Assembly (NCBI GenBank): GCA_026182355.1
Contig: JAPFBL010000319.1
Span: 186,001-250,000, forward strand
Reading direction: 5' to 3'
Source: Hermatobates lingyangjiaoensis
Taxonomy: Eukaryota > Arthropoda > Insecta > Hemiptera > Hermatobatidae
DNA length: 64,000 nt
Shown: positions 1-11,953 of the stretch, in pieces
How positions within the stretch are numbered: position 1 is the stretch's first letter
Layout of the letters: each line of letters begins with the position of its first letter
The notes under the pieces: model-generated
What the model saw: the letters and a program-made list of their open reading frames with translations, nothing else
What the model was told of the DNA's origin: nothing
Database searches by the model: none
Program-made: the position numbers and the translations under genes

Positions 1-539
1 TTGTAGGCATAGTTTCATTTTGATCCGTCAAACAGTATGGCTTGTATCGCTCTCACAAGGTTTGAGATTGAATTATAAGTCAAAATTTTTACATTTTATT
101 GAAAAAAAAATATTTCCTGTTGTCTTAAAATTCTGAATATATTTTTCGTTTGTTGCATTTGTAACTTCAAAGATAATGTCAAAATTTCAAAACTCTAGGG
201 TTATCAGTTTAGGAGAAATAAATGTTTTAAAAAAAACGGTTTTTGGCAAAAAATGTGACTTTCCCATCATGCATAATTCTTCCCAAACAATAGGGATCTT
301 CGTCTAAATGGGGCCCATTTTTGTGTAAAATATCAACTTGATCCATCAAAGATTCTGGACCGTAGCGTGGTAACAAGCAATGCTAACACACGCACCCACC
401 CACGCACCCACCCACACACACACAGACATCATCGTAAAAACGTCATAAAACGACTTCTGGGACCTCAAAACATGTAATTCCGTCAAAATCTCGAGATCGA
501 ATTTTTTCACGATCACTATACTTTACTTATAGTAAAGTA
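1..539 (-). mobile_element. TIR element, end fragment cut by the window edge
   Basis: This stretch is the reverse complement, with few mismatches, of the first part of the element at 40217-41824. It ends at 523-539 in TTACTTATAGTAAAGTA, which is the 17-bp terminal inverted repeat of that element. A CA/CCCA-rich simple repeat lies inside at about 391-424, and the other copy has the matching TG/GGGT repeat. No transposase reading frame is visible. The terminal sequence can be bounded by TA on both sides, so a Tc1/mariner-type non-autonomous element is the most economical reading, but this is inference. The 5' part lies outside the window. Confidence 0.75.
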
Positions 540-3500
540 AAAAAAACAAAATAATTCACACAAAACACGTCAATATTTCGACAACTGTCCTAAAGAGAAG
601 AAGCCATTCACTTCAAGACGACGAATATCAAAATATCGAAGTTGAGTTTCCTTCTCTGTGTTCTTACCATCATATTAACGTTTCTGTTGTTCAGTCGGAC
701 TATTTAAATTTGTTTTTAAATATATATTTATTCCAGTAATTAGTTTATAATCGTTATTATATTTCTCTTGAGCTTTAAATTATTCACACAGTACTGAATT
801 TTTGTTTTTTTGTTGATATTTATTTTTCCAGATTGTATTATGAATTATAATATCATTATAATTGATATAATTAATTAAGTATTAATTAAAATATAATTAT
901 ATTACTAATTTATAATAATACTGAAGCGCTTATACATGTGAAGTTTATAGAAATACTTATGTTTAAGTAAAACACCTATGTTTATGTTGCAATAAGGTTC
1001 TCTATTGAAACGGTCAGAAACCTTGGATTACCTTGATATTCTGCATCTCAAATTCTCTCTTCCCTCAATTAGCTCAACATAGAGATCTCATTAAGGAGGC
1101 AAGGTTTAAACTCAACAACTCCATGGATAATTATTACTTCCTCTAATTCATTCAGCGAATCCCTACCAATGCCTCTTGCTGACTATTATTTAGAAACTGA
1201 ACACAATTTTAGCTTCAAAATTCATTAAAAAACATGGGTAAGGCTTCAAAATAAATTGAAACCATTAAAACATCTGTAATTACACTGATATTTTGAATTT
1301 CTTCCACAAAGATTATTATATTTCAATTTAAACGATTTCTTTTTAAAGGAAATATTTAAGTCTTTTTAACGTTTGCCAACTGAGGCTAGTGGAATACCCT
1401 ACTTCGGAAACAATAAAAATATTTGCTGGCATACACTCTGTCACTACGACCGATTCAACCACAAAAGTTTATTCCATTTTTAGTAAATTTTCAAAAGATT
1501 AAAAGAATGAATCATTTAAAATATAATTATTAATTAGTAATCCGAACCAATGCATTTAAATAAAATAATTATTACTAGTGGCAGCTAGTACCTAAAAATT
1601 GTTGCTTAATTGTTGTTTAATTTTACATTTTACATTTTAATTTTACACTTAAATAAATAAATTAAATTTTAAATTTAAATTTCTATGGAAATTTAATGAA
1701 CAATAGTCTGGGACTTTACAAACTGGATGAAATATTGATAAAAGAAATAAGTAAGCAGATCAAGACTCCTTCAATTTTAGGAACATTAAATTCAGACAGG
1801 GATGCCAGCAATCGTGAAGACTTCAACCAACCAGGTTAACTTGTTATTATATTTTTTGTTTAGTTCATTTAGCTCTCTGATGATGTTGTAACGAAAGGTC
1901 TTAGAGCATTGCATTGTATCTAATATATATTTATTTATTGTAGTTCTTTAATTCATAAACCTCTATGTAAATTTTTAAATACTTGGTAGATATTTTGGTA
2001 TTTTTGAAGTGCTATGAACTTTATTTACAATCTTATTAATAATTGAAATCATAATAAACAGAGGTCACATTAAGGATATCAAATATTTAATGTATTAATT
2101 ATCATGAATACTTTACTGCTTTTGTTTCATTATTCGGCTCAACTTAATCGGATCCCTTTAAAGTTAATTTATTCCTATTCCAGACCAGTATGGTAAACTT
2201 TACCCTAAAATAGAATTTCTATGTGGATTACATCCTATGCATATTAAATATCAACTAAAAAGCTTCAACTACACTGATTTTAATCAAAACTGCGTGAACA
2301 GATTTCCACAAATTTGCAAAAACCCGACTTTTTTTTTCGAATAAAGAACCGAGTAAAAAAGTTCAGTTTGGATGTTAAGTTAGTCGTTCCAATTCAATGT
2401 CGGTGGGAACATAAATATAAAATTTGATATTTTAAATGATTTAGTTTATGAAGTATTCTGATTACAGATACAGACAAACCAACACACACACACACACAAG
2501 AAATATTGATCCAAACGCAATACATTCATACCAACATCTCATAAAGAGGGAAAATAAAGGCAAAACATCATTTTTGGAATTTCAGGAAAGGTAAATTCGA
2601 ATAAATAATTAAGATTACTCAATTTAAAATAAAATAATATAATTGAAGTGATAGGTGATCGGTAGTTAGCAAGTAGAGCCTCTTCCTTAGGTTAACATAT
2701 GTGACTGTTAGTTACCATCTAATATTATAAAAACATATAGGACCTTAATAAGTTAGACTTGTCCTTTCTTAATTTTTTTTATTCCAACAAAAATTACTTT
2801 ATGAATTAAGTATTCAAAGTTTTTCTAAGGATTTAGCCAACTTCAATGAACTAATTTAGTGTGATTAAAAACATTCATTAAAAATATAGTTTTAAAATAA
2901 GATAACATGTTGAGTTTTAAAGTGCAAATAAAACATTATTTGCATTTTAACGATTTTTAAATAAAAACTGTACTAATTTCCATTTGGTACTATTTAATAC
3001 TGCTGGAAATATATATTCCATATGTATAACATTGCCCCCTAAAAAGTCCTTTGCATTACGCATTCTACCAGCTTATTTAGTTTTGAAATATTATAACAAT
3101 TACATATTATCAGTCTAATTGTGAATAGGCTCATTTTGTCTTCAAGCAAATAATATTTTTAAATCCAGTCCACTCCTGGTTAAAATAATTCTAAATAGAA
3201 ATGATTTTATCTTAAAAGTTATTTGGAATGAAGTTATCAATAGTGGTTACGTGAAAACTGAAATGGAAATAAAAAGTTTTAACTTTTAAACAGGTGCTAA
3301 AAATAGTCCACCTGTTTACGAAGGGCTATTGATTGAATCATACTTGCAGTAAACATGCAAATGCTTTTCAACTTTCTATATTTGCAAATATTTAAAAAAA
3401 AAATTGAAATAATTCCATAAACATTGATCTTTAAAGAAAGAAAATATGCAGGCAGAGGAATTCAAGTTCATGAAGGTCAACTGAAAAAGAAATGTACAGA

Positions 3501-3786
3501 AATGCATTTGTGCTCTTCTTACAATAAACTAATGAAAAACCATAAAAATTGTATATTCCTATTACCTTTATAACTTAAAATAAAAAAAAAGAAAGATTTT
3601 ACCAGAATGATCTGTTAAGGGTCATCAGAGTTAATCAAACCTAAATCGTTATTCAATTTAAAAATGTTTCACGCCAGAAAGTATAATTACTGGATTATTT
3701 TTTCCCTCCTGCCTCTTTATAATATTATAAAGAAGTATATAATGTGCAAATTAAAGATATAAAATACGTTATAAATAATAATGTAT

Positions 3787-3787
<1 letters not shown>
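540..3787. other. AT-rich sequence without a recognisable gene
   Basis: No reading frame with recognisable protein character, RNA gene or mobile element was found. A short (CA)n run occurs at about 2482-2500. A-rich and T-rich tracts are frequent. Confidence 0.6.

Positions 3788-3824
<37 letters not shown>
3788..3824. repeat. (TA)n microsatellite
   Basis: An uninterrupted TA dinucleotide run immediately borders the family A foldback to its right. This is the first of many (TA)n tracts that abut foldbacks. Confidence 0.95.
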
Positions 3825-3827
<3 letters not shown>

Positions 3828-3828
3828 G

Positions 3829-4052
3829 ATTTCACATAAACACGTGAAACAACAATCAATGATCAAACCACAATAAGAAATGGGAAAACAAGACTAAGAT
3901 CTTTCAACCGTAACAAGCGGTCTTCGTCAGTGTCAAAAACCCAACTGAGTTTTTGGTCGTCAGTTGGGTTTTTGACTCTGACGAAGACCGCTTGTTACGG
4001 TTGAAAGATCATAGTCTTGTCTTCCCATTTCTTATTGTGGTTTGATCATTGA
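3829..4052. mobile_element. Family A foldback (inverted PLE pLTR-like pair), copy 1
   Basis: Two arms of about 90-125 bp are reverse complements, meeting near 3956-3965 with almost no spacer. The arm reads outward through a small palindrome (TTTCAC...GTGAAA), a TGATCAAACCACAATAAG block and the core CTGACGA...GAAA. The cores lie at 3902-3930 (minus) and 3978-4006 (plus). The same arms flank the reverse transcriptase/GIY-YIG frame at 60-61 kb, so this copy is read as a non-autonomous, coding-free derivative of that Penelope-like element. The core resembles a hammerhead ribozyme (CUGANGA, stem-loop, GAAA) with one extra base after CUGANGA. Confidence 0.75.
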
Positions 4053-4074
4053 TATATATATATATATATATACA

Positions 4075-4252
4075 CAAAGATATCACATAAACACGTGAAA
4101 TAACAATAAATGATCAAATAACAATAAGAAATGGGAAAACAAGACTAAGATATTTCAACCGTCTTGACGGTTGACTCTGACGAAGACCGCTTGTTACGGT
4201 TGAAAGATCTTAGTCTTGTTTTCCCATTTCTTATTGTGGTTTGATCATTGAT
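4075..4252. mobile_element. Family A foldback, copy 2 (internally deleted)
   Basis: This is a second inverted pair 20 bp after copy 1, separated by (TA)n. The left arm stops inside the core near 4162, so only the right arm keeps a full core (4177-4205, plus strand). Both outer ends, including the TTTCAC...GTGAAA palindrome on the left, are recognisable. Confidence 0.7.
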
Positions 4253-5261
4253 ATATAATATATATATTATAATATAAAGCACATTATAAAGAAGTATATA
4301 ATGTGGAAATTATATAATTTTTTCATCATTGTCACCGGTAATGTTACATTTACGTTACTGTTACTATGTAAATTAAAAATAAAAAAAAAATTAAAATATG
4401 TCAAAGATCTAAAATATAAAGCTAGTTGTTAAAGAACATGAAATTCTAAATTATTTTAAACAGAATTTTATGCAGTTTCGTACGTAGCACAATACTGTCA
4501 AAGTATACTGATAAGGTCATTTCAAAGATTCATTAACTATCTATGCTTTACAAGATATTAAAAATCCTTTATTTCAATTTCAAGCTTTTGAATATTTGTA
4601 CACTATATTTAATGTCATGTGCATTGAATAATCTATATAAAACATAGTTTTACAACCAATATGAGTAATGGCAGAGTAATTTGACAGCGAACAAATGAAT
4701 TTCAACTAGAAGATTTTCTTTCTGTTTGGTAAAGTTTAAGAATACATTAGTCGTACAACCTGTCTTGTGTTATAGTCTTTGCAAGTCAAATTAACTCTTT
4801 TGCAAATATACAATTTTAAAATTTTTAATACAATCCCAACATGATTGTCTATATCGAAAAATGAATTTTATTTAAAAAAAAAAGTAATACAAATTAATGA
4901 GTACAATATCAATTATTTTTCAAAAAAAAGATGCATTATTGCATGTTTAATTGCAATTAAATAAAAATTGTAATAAGTACACATATCATTAATTTTTTCA
5001 GTCATTATGCAGATTGAAAGTTTAAACAAATTTTATTATTTACTACATCCTTTTTATGTAAGTTATTTAATTAATTGATTATCAATTAGTTAGTTGGTTA
5101 TTATTAGTTGGTTGGTTAGTTAGTTAGTAATTAGATAGTAATTAGTCTTCTTCGATATATATCGTTTACCTATACGATATAAGTATATGTATATTACTTT
5201 CGATAGGAAACCTCATATACTTGATTGGTTAAACACTACTGAATATATATATACAAAAGCA

Positions 5262-5577
5262 AAGGACTCGGTTAGTTTTTCCGGTTCAAATTACCAACGT
5301 TCCTAACTTACTTCTCAAATTAACTCTCATTGCCAACGTTCCGGTTTTTATTTAATACCTTTTTCAAAGGCAGAAGTATACAATTTTGAAACAAAAAAAA
5401 ACTAAGTATTACATATGAAATTATTTTACCAAGAAAAATAGTCTGTGGATTTCAACGACAACTGTCTAGTTTGAATAAACACGTTTATAAAACCAAAACG
5501 TTGGCAATGAGAGATTAATTTGAACCCGAAGAACTGACCGAGTCCCGATAAAATTTAATTTTGTTTCTATTTCACCG
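5262..5577. mobile_element. Family C foldback, diverged copy
   Basis: The outer arms read GGACTCGGT... at 5266 and ...ACCGAGTCC at 5538-5546 in opposite orientation. Inside each arm is the segment TTGCCAACGTT, also in opposite orientation. The loop contains a block (about 5395-5475) shared with the longer family C copy at 26.1-26.8 kb and with a fragment at 8310-8395. The CGAAACGTTGGC-type segment is typical of animal PLE pLTRs; no coding sequence is present. Confidence 0.6.
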
Positions 5578-5579
5578 AG

Positions 5580-7680
5580 TCATTAATTTACATTTCATGT
5601 TTCGTACACAATACACATATTTATCTGTTCAAAAAATGAATACTACACATATTAATGAAATCAAAGAGAAATAATATTCTTTTATTTTAAACTGAATATA
5701 AAACATTTGCTGCCATTTTGCTTTTATTCTTTTGCAAAATAAATAAAAAGGAGGAATGATAATAAAAAAATTATGAAATATTAAAGTTTAAAGATATAAA
5801 TTAATAGTTGTTACATCTTTGTTTACTTACTGATATTTTTCAGTCAGGGCTAGTCACTTGAAATATAGATAAACTTTATTTTTATGGATTTTACTTTTCC
5901 AATTAGAAGGGAAGAGCAATAAAATCCTAAAACAAACATCATACAAAAAAACTGCATTCGTCTCAGACAACACAACTTTGTGATGGCACAGCTGCAATCA
6001 GCGCGTCAAAAAATATTTCTGAAAAGCCCTTTAAATCTGACTTAAACCATTCATCTTATTCGGATAGCATTATAAGATATCTGGTGTCCTTTGAAAGGTG
6101 TTAGGTCTTTTGTTAAGGAAAGCTTTCAAAGAAGGTCCACGCTCGGATGCTCTTGCGTCAAAAACTATTCATTACCAGAGACGCTATGCAGGGTAAAAAG
6201 GAAAGCAATAATCTCTATTCTTCTGCGATACTATTTTTAACAACCTCTTCTTCATTTCATCTGGTAGTTATGCAATAAAAGTCCTCTTTTGCATGACATT
6301 CCTATAGAATTTCATTCACAAAGAAAAGAGAATTTTATTTCACAAACATATAGCTCAATATCTAGATAGAAAAGTTATTGACAACAGGTTCATATGTTTA
6401 TTATGAATATCAATAGGAGTTATAAGCACTTAATATGCACTGGTATGAACGGTTTCAAACGAGCCAAAATAGTATGGAATGTGAATTAAAAGTTGCATTT
6501 CGATTTGATAGAGAAATATATTCAGCTGTCAACTCGGCAACTTGCTATAATAATCACATTACGAATATGACCGATTCTCTTCTGTTTCATTTACATCACG
6601 ATGAATATTATTATCTTTCAACTCCCTTAATTACAACAAACTTGTACCACTAGCACAATTCATGTAATTTGGTATTTTAGTTTTTTTTTTTTTTTTTTGA
6701 GTGCTTGTCCTCAAATATCTTCAAAAATATCTTAAACAATTAATACTCTCTAAAACTTCTTGATTTTTTAATCGTTCGTTCTTTAATTTTATTTTTTATA
6801 CGTTGAAGGAATGGTTTCCCGAAGCACGTTTATCTCGTTCATGAACCATGCACTTGTAATTATAATTAATACTTATAATTTTAACTGAAGTAACCAGTGC
6901 TGTCAAAAGTAACCATAAGTTGATATCGAAACATGATGGTTACCAATCTAGTAAACTGTATTTATTTTCTTCAAACTTTCTCAACAATTGTAATAATTAC
7001 CGCTTTATAATATTCATTTTTTTACAAACATTTACTTTATGATACATGCAGTTCACAAGCAGAATTTCATTAATTTAATTTCTGAATTGCCAAATGAAAG
7101 CAGATTTCTAATTTATGAAGAGAATTTGATCAATTTAATTCCACCTGTTCAAGAGTGTCCAACAGGTGAAGTAATTTCATTCAAAGTTCTTGTTTATTAG
7201 AAAGATATTATGAAATACAATATAATCAAATAAAAATATGAAATGGGAGAATTTGAAAAGTTTTTCTCCGTTTTTGAATCTTGGTTGAGTTGAGCAGGTA
7301 GAGGGTGTTAAGGGTTAGAAGGCATCTCACGACTCCCATTAGAACACCGCCCACCCAGGCTCAAGCCAAGCCCGACCTTCAGCACCCTCTCTAATACTCT
7401 TTTCTTCGACCAGCGCATAAGTCTCCTCACTTTTCTCTAACCCAAGTGAATTAAAACAGAATAAGAAATGTGTTTTTCTCTTAGGTTTACAGACATTATC
7501 TGTTCGAGGGGAAGCACAGATGGAGCAAAAACGTTGGACATTCCAATGTGACGAGGGACAATATCTATAAAACCACAATTTAGGAGCATAACCACCATCT
7601 ATCTAAGATTTAGTGAGGTTCTAAAAAATTCTCACGACGATCCACTATTTCCGTTCTTTTATTATCTATATATATATATA
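5580..7680. other. AT-rich sequence without a recognisable gene
   Basis: Short open frames here (for example 6435-6653 and 7339-7578) have no recognisable domain and look like chance frames. A run of 18 or more T residues is at about 6681-6698. Confidence 0.5.
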
Positions 7681-8000
7681 GGTGTGTTCTCTAATCGGGG
7701 TTCGGTCAATTTTCCAGGATAAAAAATCAAACTCTCGTTGCCAACGTTTCGGTTTTATTTAAAACCTTTTTCATAGGCATCTTCTCCATATACTATATGT
7801 ATATGTCCATGGAGTATATGGAGAAGATGCCTATGAAAAAGGTTTTAAATAAAACCGAAACGTTGGCAACGAGAGTTTGATTTTTAAGTATATGGAGAAG
7901 ATGCCTATGAAAAAGGTTTTAAATAAAACCGAAACGTTGGCAACGAGAGTTTGATTTTTTATCCTGGAAAATTGACCGAACCCCGATTAGAGAACACACC
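7681..8000. mobile_element. Family B foldback with a tandemly duplicated arm
   Basis: The left arm 7681-7795 and its reverse complement, ending at 8000, begin and end with GGTGTGTTCTCTAATCGGGG and its complement. The arm contains GAAACGTTGGCAACGAG preceded by a stem-loop (GGTTTT...AAAACC). The right arm is duplicated head-to-tail: units at 7814-7885 and 7888-7958 repeat with a period of about 74 bp. The better-preserved relative is at 53775-54295. Confidence 0.7.
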
Positions 8001-8035
8001 TATTCTATCAAACGGTCGATATATTATTGAATCTG

Positions 8036-8038
<3 letters not shown>

Positions 8039-8068
<30 letters not shown>
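8039..8068. repeat. (TA)n microsatellite
   Basis: A TA dinucleotide run separates the family B foldback from the family K fragment. Confidence 0.9.
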
Positions 8069-8071
<3 letters not shown>

Positions 8072-8075
8072 ATAT

Positions 8076-8180
8076 ATTGATATAGCTTCTCGACCACTGA
8101 TTTTTCACTCTCACAGAAGGGGTTCTTGAGGAATATTATTACCAACATACTCAAGATCCCTTCTGGTAACTTTTATATAT
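8076..8180. repeat. Family K foldback fragment
   Basis: The segment GCTTCTCGACCACTGA at 8086 is the reverse complement of the outer end of the foldback at 24758-24880. Further in, TTCTTGAGGA is also shared. Only one arm is well preserved. Confidence 0.5.
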
Positions 8181-8204
8181 ATATATATCACTCAAAATTC
8201 GAAA

Positions 8205-8640
8205 AAAAACTATCCAAACTGGACGCAAATCAGCTCAAAAACGAAGAAAAGCAACACACAGAGAAAGGACACACAAACTCAAATTTTCAAAAATTTGCGG
8301 AAATATAAATTTTAACAGAAATACTAAATATTTCATTACAAATTATTTTGCAAAGAAAAATAGTCTGTGGATGTCAACAACAACTGTAGTTTGAATCTAT
8401 CAATATTTATATATATAGAATGTAATATATATTTTAAGAAATATGCACTATAAAATCAGAAGAAGACCAAACTAGACATACAAGTTCAAAAAACTTGTCG
8501 TTGTATCTCTAGCCTACTTGGTCTTCCTCTCTCTTTTCTTCTGAAGACGTTTTTCTGAAAATTTGAGTTAATAAGTGCGTTTCTTTACTCTGTGTGTTAC
8601 TCTTTTCTGATTTGAACTTTTAAGAAAGAAATATAGTTGG
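8205..8640. mobile_element. Decayed E-like foldback with family C fragment in its loop
   Basis: The outer arms (about 8205-8300 and 8530-8640) are diverged inverted copies. The right arm contains CTTCTGAAGACG followed by CTGAAAATTTGAG, a degenerate version of the family E core. The loop 8310-8395 contains sequence shared with the interior of family C at 5395-5475 and, inverted, 26500-26590. This suggests nested insertion, or a hybrid element. Confidence 0.5.
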
Positions 8641-9700
8641 ATTGACACACACGTGAGATAGAAAGCAAAACACATACTCTACGAAATCGTTTTAGAGTTA
8701 AAATAAAAAAAGGCAACAACCTTGCTAACTACTAAAACTATCAACACCAAATTACTCTGGTGTTTAAAAAGAATTAAATGATAGTTGTGCCAATATATGA
8801 CTTGAGTTAGGACAGAAAACAAAACTCAAGCAGATTGTTTCACTAGATTAAGGAGACAACTAACAAAAATTCAACTGTTTTGAATGTAAATAGATAAACC
8901 AGACAAAACAGTCTCTGGTCACTATGGAACACAGTGAAAAAAAAAAGGAGAAACTGCACAAGATCTCTTTCAAGGCTTACATGCATTATGTATAAGTTTT
9001 CAGCAAACTATTAGTCGTACTGTACTCCTTAGTGTACAAGGACTGAACACAAGAATAAACAATCAGTCAGCTAAATATTACAAAGACACGACAAAGGCTG
9101 TAGGGTTCAATACAGAATAGTACTGGGAGTCTTATCAATAATAAAACATTCAAGTCTACAATAAAAATGTTAGCATAGTCCATCAAGATGGCATTTAATG
9201 GGATATTCTCGCTTGTGAAAATCTATTTTGCATTCTCTTCAATATTTACTGCCTACCTGAACATTGAAAATCGTTTGACCAAAAAGACATGCAAATTCAA
9301 ACCATTTCCTAAACCTTTTAAATCAAATTGATAAATTTTAGACAAACTTTAAATAAATATAGTCTTTATGGTCTACGTTAGAATTGGAATAATCCTTAAC
9401 TTGGATAAGCTCTTGTTACATTTCAAAATTGCTTTTTGGGGTGAATAAATCGTTCCACCAGTGGTAAACCGTGCTAGAAAATAGAGTCAAATTCGAATCA
9501 ATAAACCCCTAGGCAATCTACAAAAACGAAACAGAAAAATATTCTTAAAAACTCAAATTAAATCTATTGTAAATATTAATTTCCATCAAAAAGTAAAGTC
9601 TCTTCAAAAAAATTTTTAGAAATTTCAATTTATAAATATGACTTTACTTGTAAAGAAAGCCAAATGTATAGGTTCATCATTTGTGTTAAATAACAACTGA
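8641..9700. other. AT-rich sequence without a recognisable gene
   Basis: Nothing supported beyond scattered stop-rich frames. Confidence 0.5.
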
Positions 9701-9710
9701 GTCCTAATAA

Positions 9711-10035
9711 AGGGGCCAGTGGTTAACTGGCTTGCTCAGTGGTTAACGTACTCGCTGGTAGTTTGGGGTTCGATCCCCACCTGGCCCTCGATTCATTCAC
9801 GCAAAAGGTGAATAAATCTGAGTAAGTCATCCCTCGGAGAGGAGTTAAGCCGGTCCCGAGCCAATGTTAAAGGTACTCATTAAAAATTCCTACTCGAAAT
9901 GCACTTGAGTTAGACAAAATTCAAGACTCTCAATGTAGTAGAATCTGTAGAATCACCCATCAAACAAAAAGCCGGTAAACGGCTGACGTAATCACCCGCC
10001 AGGGGATCGGTTTAAACAATAAAAAAAAAATAAAA
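9711..10035 (+). mobile_element. tRNA-headed SINE, subfamily 2 (A-rich tail)
   Basis: The head carries pol III boxes: box A-like GCTCAGTGGTTAACGTAC near 9734 and box B GGTTCGATCCCCAC near 9768. The shared body follows (CTCGATTTATTCACG-like, then ...CCGGTCCCGAG...). The tail is the subfamily 2 type, AAAGCCGGTAAACGGCTGACG, then GGTTTAAACAATAAAAAA. Flanking 12-bp direct repeats with one mismatch (9701-9712 GTCCTAATAAAG and 10036-10047 GTTCTAATAAAG) are a target-site duplication, which fixes both ends and shows retrotransposition. Confidence 0.85.
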
Positions 10036-10199
10036 GTTCTAATAAAGCAAATGAAGGCAGGGAGTATTTATAAAGGAGTTTGTTCATTTAAAGAATTAGA
10101 AGTAACTGTTTTCTTGTTGAACAATTTCCTGTTGATAGAGGCAATGAAGTTGAATAGACTAATGTCCTATTCGAGATATTTGTAATTCAGCATTAGGTA

Positions 10200-10800
10200 C
10201 TGTTGGGGGAGGGGGTTAACAAGAAGAACAACTGGAGGATGGTGTACTTGGTCGGGGTCAGCAAGTGGGAGAGTCCACTCGATCAGGGAGGGGGGGGGGG
10301 CTGTCCATATAACAATTATCTGGCTAATACCTGTCTTTTTGAAGACTCTTGTGAAGCACGGTGGAGTGAGTTATGTCCCTGGGCCCGGGTCTGCAGGCAG
10401 ATGGTCCACTGGATCAGGGAGTTTTGCCTGGTCTGGGGAGTAGCCCGTCCCTTCAACTTTGTGCAACTAGCGCCTGTCTTCTTCAAGCCTTCTCTTTCTT
10501 TCTGTTGTGACACAACAGCTTGCCTGCTTCTTTAGAATGCTGTGTTCTTGTACAGACACCCGTAGGTTGAAAGTCCGCTCGGTCGAGTGATTATTTGGGG
10601 GCTACAGGTTCTCGCCTCTCGGAAAGATTTGGCAACTTGAATTGCTCAACATGCCTAAGGTTAATCTGCATTGCTTATCTGGGACCGGTTATGGCATACT
10701 TATGTTTGCTTGGCTGGTCTCGGTATTGTTGGCGGTTGTAATATTCTATACCGTCCTCCTATACCTTTTTCACTTTTTCTTTTACAACTTTCACCTATAA
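10200..10800 (+). repeat. GC-richer LINE 5' UTR-like repeat
   Basis: This block is clearly less AT-rich than its surroundings. It holds a G-run at about 10289-10300, then CTGTCCAT... and CCTGTCTTTTTGAAGACT. The reverse complement of 38880-39360 shows the same order of motifs: a G-run, CTGTCC, GTCTGTCTTTTTCAAGACT, then GGTTATGGC further on. Two diverged copies of one interspersed repeat are therefore likely. The relative at 39 kb also contains CCTTGTCGTGGTGGGGG, a style of sequence I associate with non-LTR retrotransposon 5' UTRs. The open frames inside (10203-10535 plus, 10316-10513 minus) overlap on both strands and are not credible genes. Confidence 0.45.
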
Positions 10801-11950
10801 TTCTTGATGATGTCTTTTCCTAATTAACTTCAGTCTTGTTGGTCTAGCTATCAAAAACATTGATCAACTTTTGAATTTGGGAAATAATCTAATAAAATTA
10901 ATAGTAACATTACAAAGACATTTTTATGTATTTTTTTCTTTCTTAAAATTGGAATAGAAACTTTAAATTTCAAGGCAACACTAAAGAAATATAAAGAGAA
11001 AAGTGAAGAAAATTTGTTGATGAATGCAATTAATTTATGAAGGGAGCAGCTCTGTTGGCAGATATGGAAATTCAAGTGGCCAGTCTTTTGTGGCTGATAA
11101 TTAGACTGCAGATCTCTGGAGTGCTAATTAGTCAGATTCCATGTTCCCTTTACTGACATTCCGCTCTTGACAGAACTAATCATTCCTCAGCTAAGGCCTC
11201 GTATAAATGAGAATTTGCCATTCTTATTTCACAAAATATAATGCCATCTAATAAACTTTAAAAGCTATACTTGCAATATAAAATGTTTCCTTAATGTCTG
11301 AATAATTGTAATCAAAAGGTTACAGTATTGTTTCCTCCATGAGGAAAAAATTTAGTATTTTTTTTTTCATTTTTAACAATAGTTTTATTTTTGAACTATT
11401 TCAGAAGTTTCTGTATTGAGCTCCACTTTAGTATCATAATTTTTTTTTAAATTATATAGAATGGTTATTCAATTTTATAATAAAAAAAATATTAACGATC
11501 ACTGATGATTAAATTAATCATTTGACTTACTTTTAGGATGCTGTCTCTATTTAACCAATAATAAAGAAAATTTAATCATGTTCATGTACTTAAAAAACAA
11601 TTAATAAACTATGTCTACATAGTTTATTATAGACTATATAAGATATTAGACTACCCGTGACCCTTTGTGTCACTCAGAAATTATAGCTTACTGAAATAAA
11701 TTCACTGAATATGATTGACAGGGATAATTTTAATTGTTGTTTCTTGTTATTAAGGCACGGAAACAGATCCAAGGCATTATATGTCTCAAGCTTTTGATAT
11801 AGTATTCTTAACATGATTCAAGATATACACATTAAGTATATTAAGCAAACTAAAAATCATTTAAAACTAAAAAAAAATATTTATTTTATGATATAAATAA
11901 ATAAAACATCAATTCAAGTTGTATACACAATGAAATATATATAAAAAAAC
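10801..11950. other. AT-rich sequence without a recognisable gene
   Basis: No gene or repeat was recognised. Confidence 0.5.
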
Positions 11951-11953
11951 AAA

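Noticed and set aside
3829..4252. CRISPR-like array of spaced repeats
   Set aside because: Repeats are inverted pairs with no regular spacers, scattered through the window, and the sequence is eukaryotic.
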